Both the position numbers and the translations under genes were made by a program. A stretch of 6,002 nucleotides of DNA. Origin: RYN-124 sp046262175. GTDB taxonomy: Bacteria; Actinomycetota; Actinomycetes; Mycobacteriales; SCTD01. How positions within the stretch are numbered: the first letter of the stretch is position 1; each line of letters opens with the position of its first letter. Where the stretch lies: contig JBHENF010000056.1 of assembly GCA_046262175.1 (NCBI GenBank), positions 1 through 6,002 of the forward strand, in the 5' to 3' direction. Positions 4,333 to 6,002 of the stretch are shown here, piece after piece. The notes beneath the pieces were generated by a model. The model was not told the origin of the DNA and made no database searches. It saw nothing but the letters and a program-made list of their open reading frames with translations.

Positions 4333-5421
4333 GTGGGCGTCTTCGACCGGACCGACCACCTCAAGGACGCCGGCCACGAGCAGGTCGTCTTCTGCCAGGA
4401 CCGCGCGAGCGGCCTCAAGGCGATCATCGCGATCTACTCGACCGCCCTCGGTCCTGCGCTCGGGGGCACGCGCTTCTACCCGTACGCCGACGAGGCCGCG
4501 GCCGTCGACGACGTCCTCAAGCTGAGCAAGGCGATGGCGTACAAGGCGGCCTGCGCCGGCATCGACCTCGGCGGCGGCAAGGCCGTCATCCTGGGCGACC
4601 CGTCGACGGACAAGACCGAGGCGCTGCTGCGGGCGTACGGACGCTTCGTCCAGTCGCTCGGCGGTCGCTACTACACGGCCTGCGACGTCGGCACGTACGT
4701 GACCGACATGGACGTCATCGCCAAGGAGTCGCAGTTCGTCACCGGGCGGTCGCCCGAGCACGGCGGCGCCGGCGACAGCGCTGTCCTCACCGCGTACGGC
4801 GTCTTCCAGGCCATGCGCGCCGCGGCGGAGCACGCCTGGGGCGCGCCGACACTGCACGGCCGTAAGGTCGCCGTCGAGGGCGTCGGCAAGGTCGGGCACC
4901 ACCTCGTCGAGCACCTGGTCGAGGACGGCGCGCAGGTCGTGGTGAGCGACGTGAACACGGCGGCGGTCGAGCGGGTGACGGCGGCCTTGCCGGACGTGCA
5001 GGTGCTTCCGGTCGCGGAGCTGCCCGGCAGCGACTGCGACGTCTACGCGCCGTGCGCCCTCGGCGGCTCGGTCACGGACGCGCTCGCACCCGCGCTGCGG
5101 GCGAAGGTGATCTGCGGCGCCGCCAACAACCAGCTCGCGCACCCCGGCCTCGAGAAGGTGCTCGCCGACCGCGGCGTCCTGTACACGCCGGACTACGTCG
5201 CCAACGCGGGGGGGCTGGTGCAGGTCGCGGACGAGATCGAGGGGTTCCGGTTCGAGCGGGCGAAGGCCAAGGCGGCGAAGATCTACGAGACGACCCTCAC
5301 GATCTTCCGTACCGCGGAGACCGAGGGCGTGCCGCCGGCAGTCGCGGCCGACCGCGTTGCCGAGCGGCGGATGGCGGACGTCGGCCGGCTGCGCAGCGTG
5401 CTGCTGCCCGGCCGCCCCTAG
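4333..5421 (+). CDS. vdh: Glu/Leu/Phe/Val dehydrogenase family, probable leucine/valine dehydrogenase
   Basis: A 362-residue enzyme, the usual length for branched-chain amino acid dehydrogenases. These deaminate Leu, Val or Ile to the 2-oxo acid with NAD, producing ammonium in the cytosol and feeding branched-chain acyl-CoA precursors. The N-terminal catalytic domain has the glycine-rich LGPALGGTRFYPY, substrate-binding Lys71 (KAMAYKAA), catalytic Lys83 (DLGGGKAVI) and Asp118 (TACDVGT). The Rossmann domain has EGVGKVG at 182-188, with Asp206 ending strand VVVSD, which favours NAD over NADP. VICGAANNQL and DYVANAGGLVQVADE are family signatures. The start is GTG 4333 with GGAG only 4 bases upstream; the alignment-like N-terminus (VFDRTDHLKDAGHEQVVFC) supports it. 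It is divergent from the unknown gene beside bldC. Val versus Leu preference cannot be read from the sequence; vdh is named from the Streptomyces-like context. A strong terminator hairpin follows. Confidence 0.93.
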   Translation: MGVFDRTDHLKDAGHEQVVFCQDRASGLKAIIAIYSTALGPALGGTRFYPYADEAAAVDDVLKLSKAMAYKAACAGIDLGGGKAVILGDPSTDKTEALLRAYGRFVQSLGGRYYTACDVGTYVTDMDVIAKESQFVTGRSPEHGGAGDSAVLTAYGVFQAMRAAAEHAWGAPTLHGRKVAVEGVGKVGHHLVEHLVEDGAQVVVSDVNTAAVERVTAALPDVQVLPVAELPGSDCDVYAPCALGGSVTDALAPALRAKVICGAANNQLAHPGLEKVLADRGVLYTPDYVANAGGLVQVADEIEGFRFERAKAKAAKIYETTLTIFRTAETEGVPPAVAADRVAERRMADVGRLRSVLLPGRP

Positions 5422-5431
5422 GACGCACCGA

Positions 5432-5473
5432 AGGCCGGCACCCTGCGCAGATTGACGCTGTGGGTGCCGGCCT
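5432..5473. terminator. Bidirectional terminator between convergent genes
   Basis: AGGCCGGCACCC (5432-5443) and GGGTGCCGGCCT (5462-5473) form a perfect 12-base GC-rich stem around an 18-base loop. The pairing can extend to CCGA/TCGG with a 2-base bulge. It begins 11 bases after the dehydrogenase stop and ends 15 bases from the stop of the convergent secreted protein, so it can serve both. Confidence 0.8.
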
Positions 5474-5487
5474 CCTCGGTGTCCGGG

Positions 5488-5922
5488 CTACTTCTTGAAC
5501 GTGTACGTGATGGTGACCTTCGCCTGCGGGGTGCCGGCGAGGTTGCAGGGCAGCACTAGCACGGTGCCGGCCTTCTTCAGGCGGGTCCCGGCGGACTCGT
5601 AGTCCGGCGGGTTGACGTCGGCGCCGCTGAGCAGCTCGCCCTTGGCGTCCATCAGCTTCAGCGTCCAGTCGCCCTGGAAGCCACCGAGCTGCACGTCGAC
5701 CGTGCCGGGACCGGGCACCTTGACCTCGATCGGCTTCTCCTGCGGCAGCACGCCGTCGCAGTGCTCGGCCTCGCTGTCGGCCGTGTTGCCGGTCGGGTCC
5801 GGGGTGCCGTCGGTGAACGTCACGGTCTTCGTGAAGCCCTTGGGCGGCGCGGCCGAAGCCTGCGCGCCCAGCGAGATCCCGACGAGCGCCACCGTGACGG
5901 CGGCTGCGAGCTTGGTGTTCAT
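5488..5922 (-). CDS. Small secreted protein of unknown function
   Basis: The product has 144 residues. MNTKLAAAVTVALVGISLGA with a cut after ASA at about residue 24 is a clear Sec signal peptide. The mature part (about 120 residues) alternates short strand-like segments (KTVTFTD, PIEVKVP, TVDVQLGGF, WTLKLMD, TVLVLPCN, AKVTITYTF), suggesting a small beta-sandwich. It lacks an LPXTG motif, lipobox or membrane anchor, so it is probably released. Cys55 and Cys126 are the only cysteines and may form a disulfide. The ATG at 5922 is preceded by GGAG 7 bases upstream. It starts 15 bases after the stop of another gene on the same strand, so the two are probably cotranscribed. I recognise no named family; a pre-peptidase C-terminal-like or lipid/sugar-binding beta domain is only a guess. 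Confidence 0.8.
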   Translation of the reverse strand: MNTKLAAAVTVALVGISLGAQASAAPPKGFTKTVTFTDGTPDPTGNTADSEAEHCDGVLPQEKPIEVKVPGPGTVDVQLGGFQGDWTLKLMDAKGELLSGADVNPPDYESAGTRLKKAGTVLVLPCNLAGTPQAKVTITYTFKK

Positions 5923-5937
5923 GAGGGGGCTCCGGAT

Positions 5938-6002
5938 CTAGAGGGTGCAGTTGACGAGCGCGAACTCGTCAGCAGCGGCGGGCACGGTGGTCTTGATGGT
6001 GT
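5938..6002 (-). CDS. C-terminal end of an upstream gene, cut by the window edge
   Basis: Read on the minus strand, the frame ending in TAG at 5938-5940 is open to the window edge. It gives TIKTTVPAAADEFALVNCTL, with codon third positions almost all G or C. Its stop lies 15 bases before the ATG of the small secreted protein, a typical operon spacing. The cysteine three residues from the end would suit a disulfide in a secreted protein, but too little is visible to name the product. Confidence 0.6.
   Translation of the reverse strand, partial: TIKTTVPAAADEFALVNCTL

Overview
The window is very GC-rich, and its coding frames end almost every codon in G or C. It also carries a bldC homologue beside an NAD-dependent branched-chain amino acid dehydrogenase. 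Both point to a high-GC actinomycete of the Streptomyces/Kineosporia/Cellulomonas kind; the genus cannot be fixed from sequence alone.

Left part (1-818). The window opens in the C-terminus of a surface protein with a Pro-Gly-Thr-Thr stalk and an LPRTG sortase signal. Next is a tRNA cluster: tRNA-Lys(TTT) on the minus strand, divergent from tRNA-Glu(TTC), tRNA-Asp(GTC) and tRNA-Phe(GAA) on the plus strand. All four fold as complete cloverleaves.

Middle part (757-3063). A TetR/QsdR-like repressor gene (minus) diverges from a secreted alpha/beta hydrolase (plus). A perfect 15-base palindrome between them is the probable operator. As given, the repressor gene is broken by a one-base frameshift in its first helix, and its 3' end runs through the complete antisense of most of tRNA-Phe. 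A strong hairpin ends the hydrolase gene and separates it from bldC.

Right part (3069-5473). The order is bldC (minus), a conserved gene of unknown function (minus), then a divergent leucine/valine dehydrogenase gene (plus). From memory this matches the order around bldC and vdh in Streptomyces, so this block looks like core genome. The promoter region shared by the unknown gene and the dehydrogenase holds overlapping inverted repeats.

Right edge (5488-6002). Two small genes on the minus strand, about 15 bases apart, probably form an operon. The downstream one is a secreted 144-residue protein with two cysteines. The upstream one is cut by the window edge.

I see no CRISPR array, insertion sequence, phage or defence system. 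The most interesting points are the frameshifted repressor with its palindrome, its overlap with a tRNA, and the repeats upstream of the dehydrogenase.
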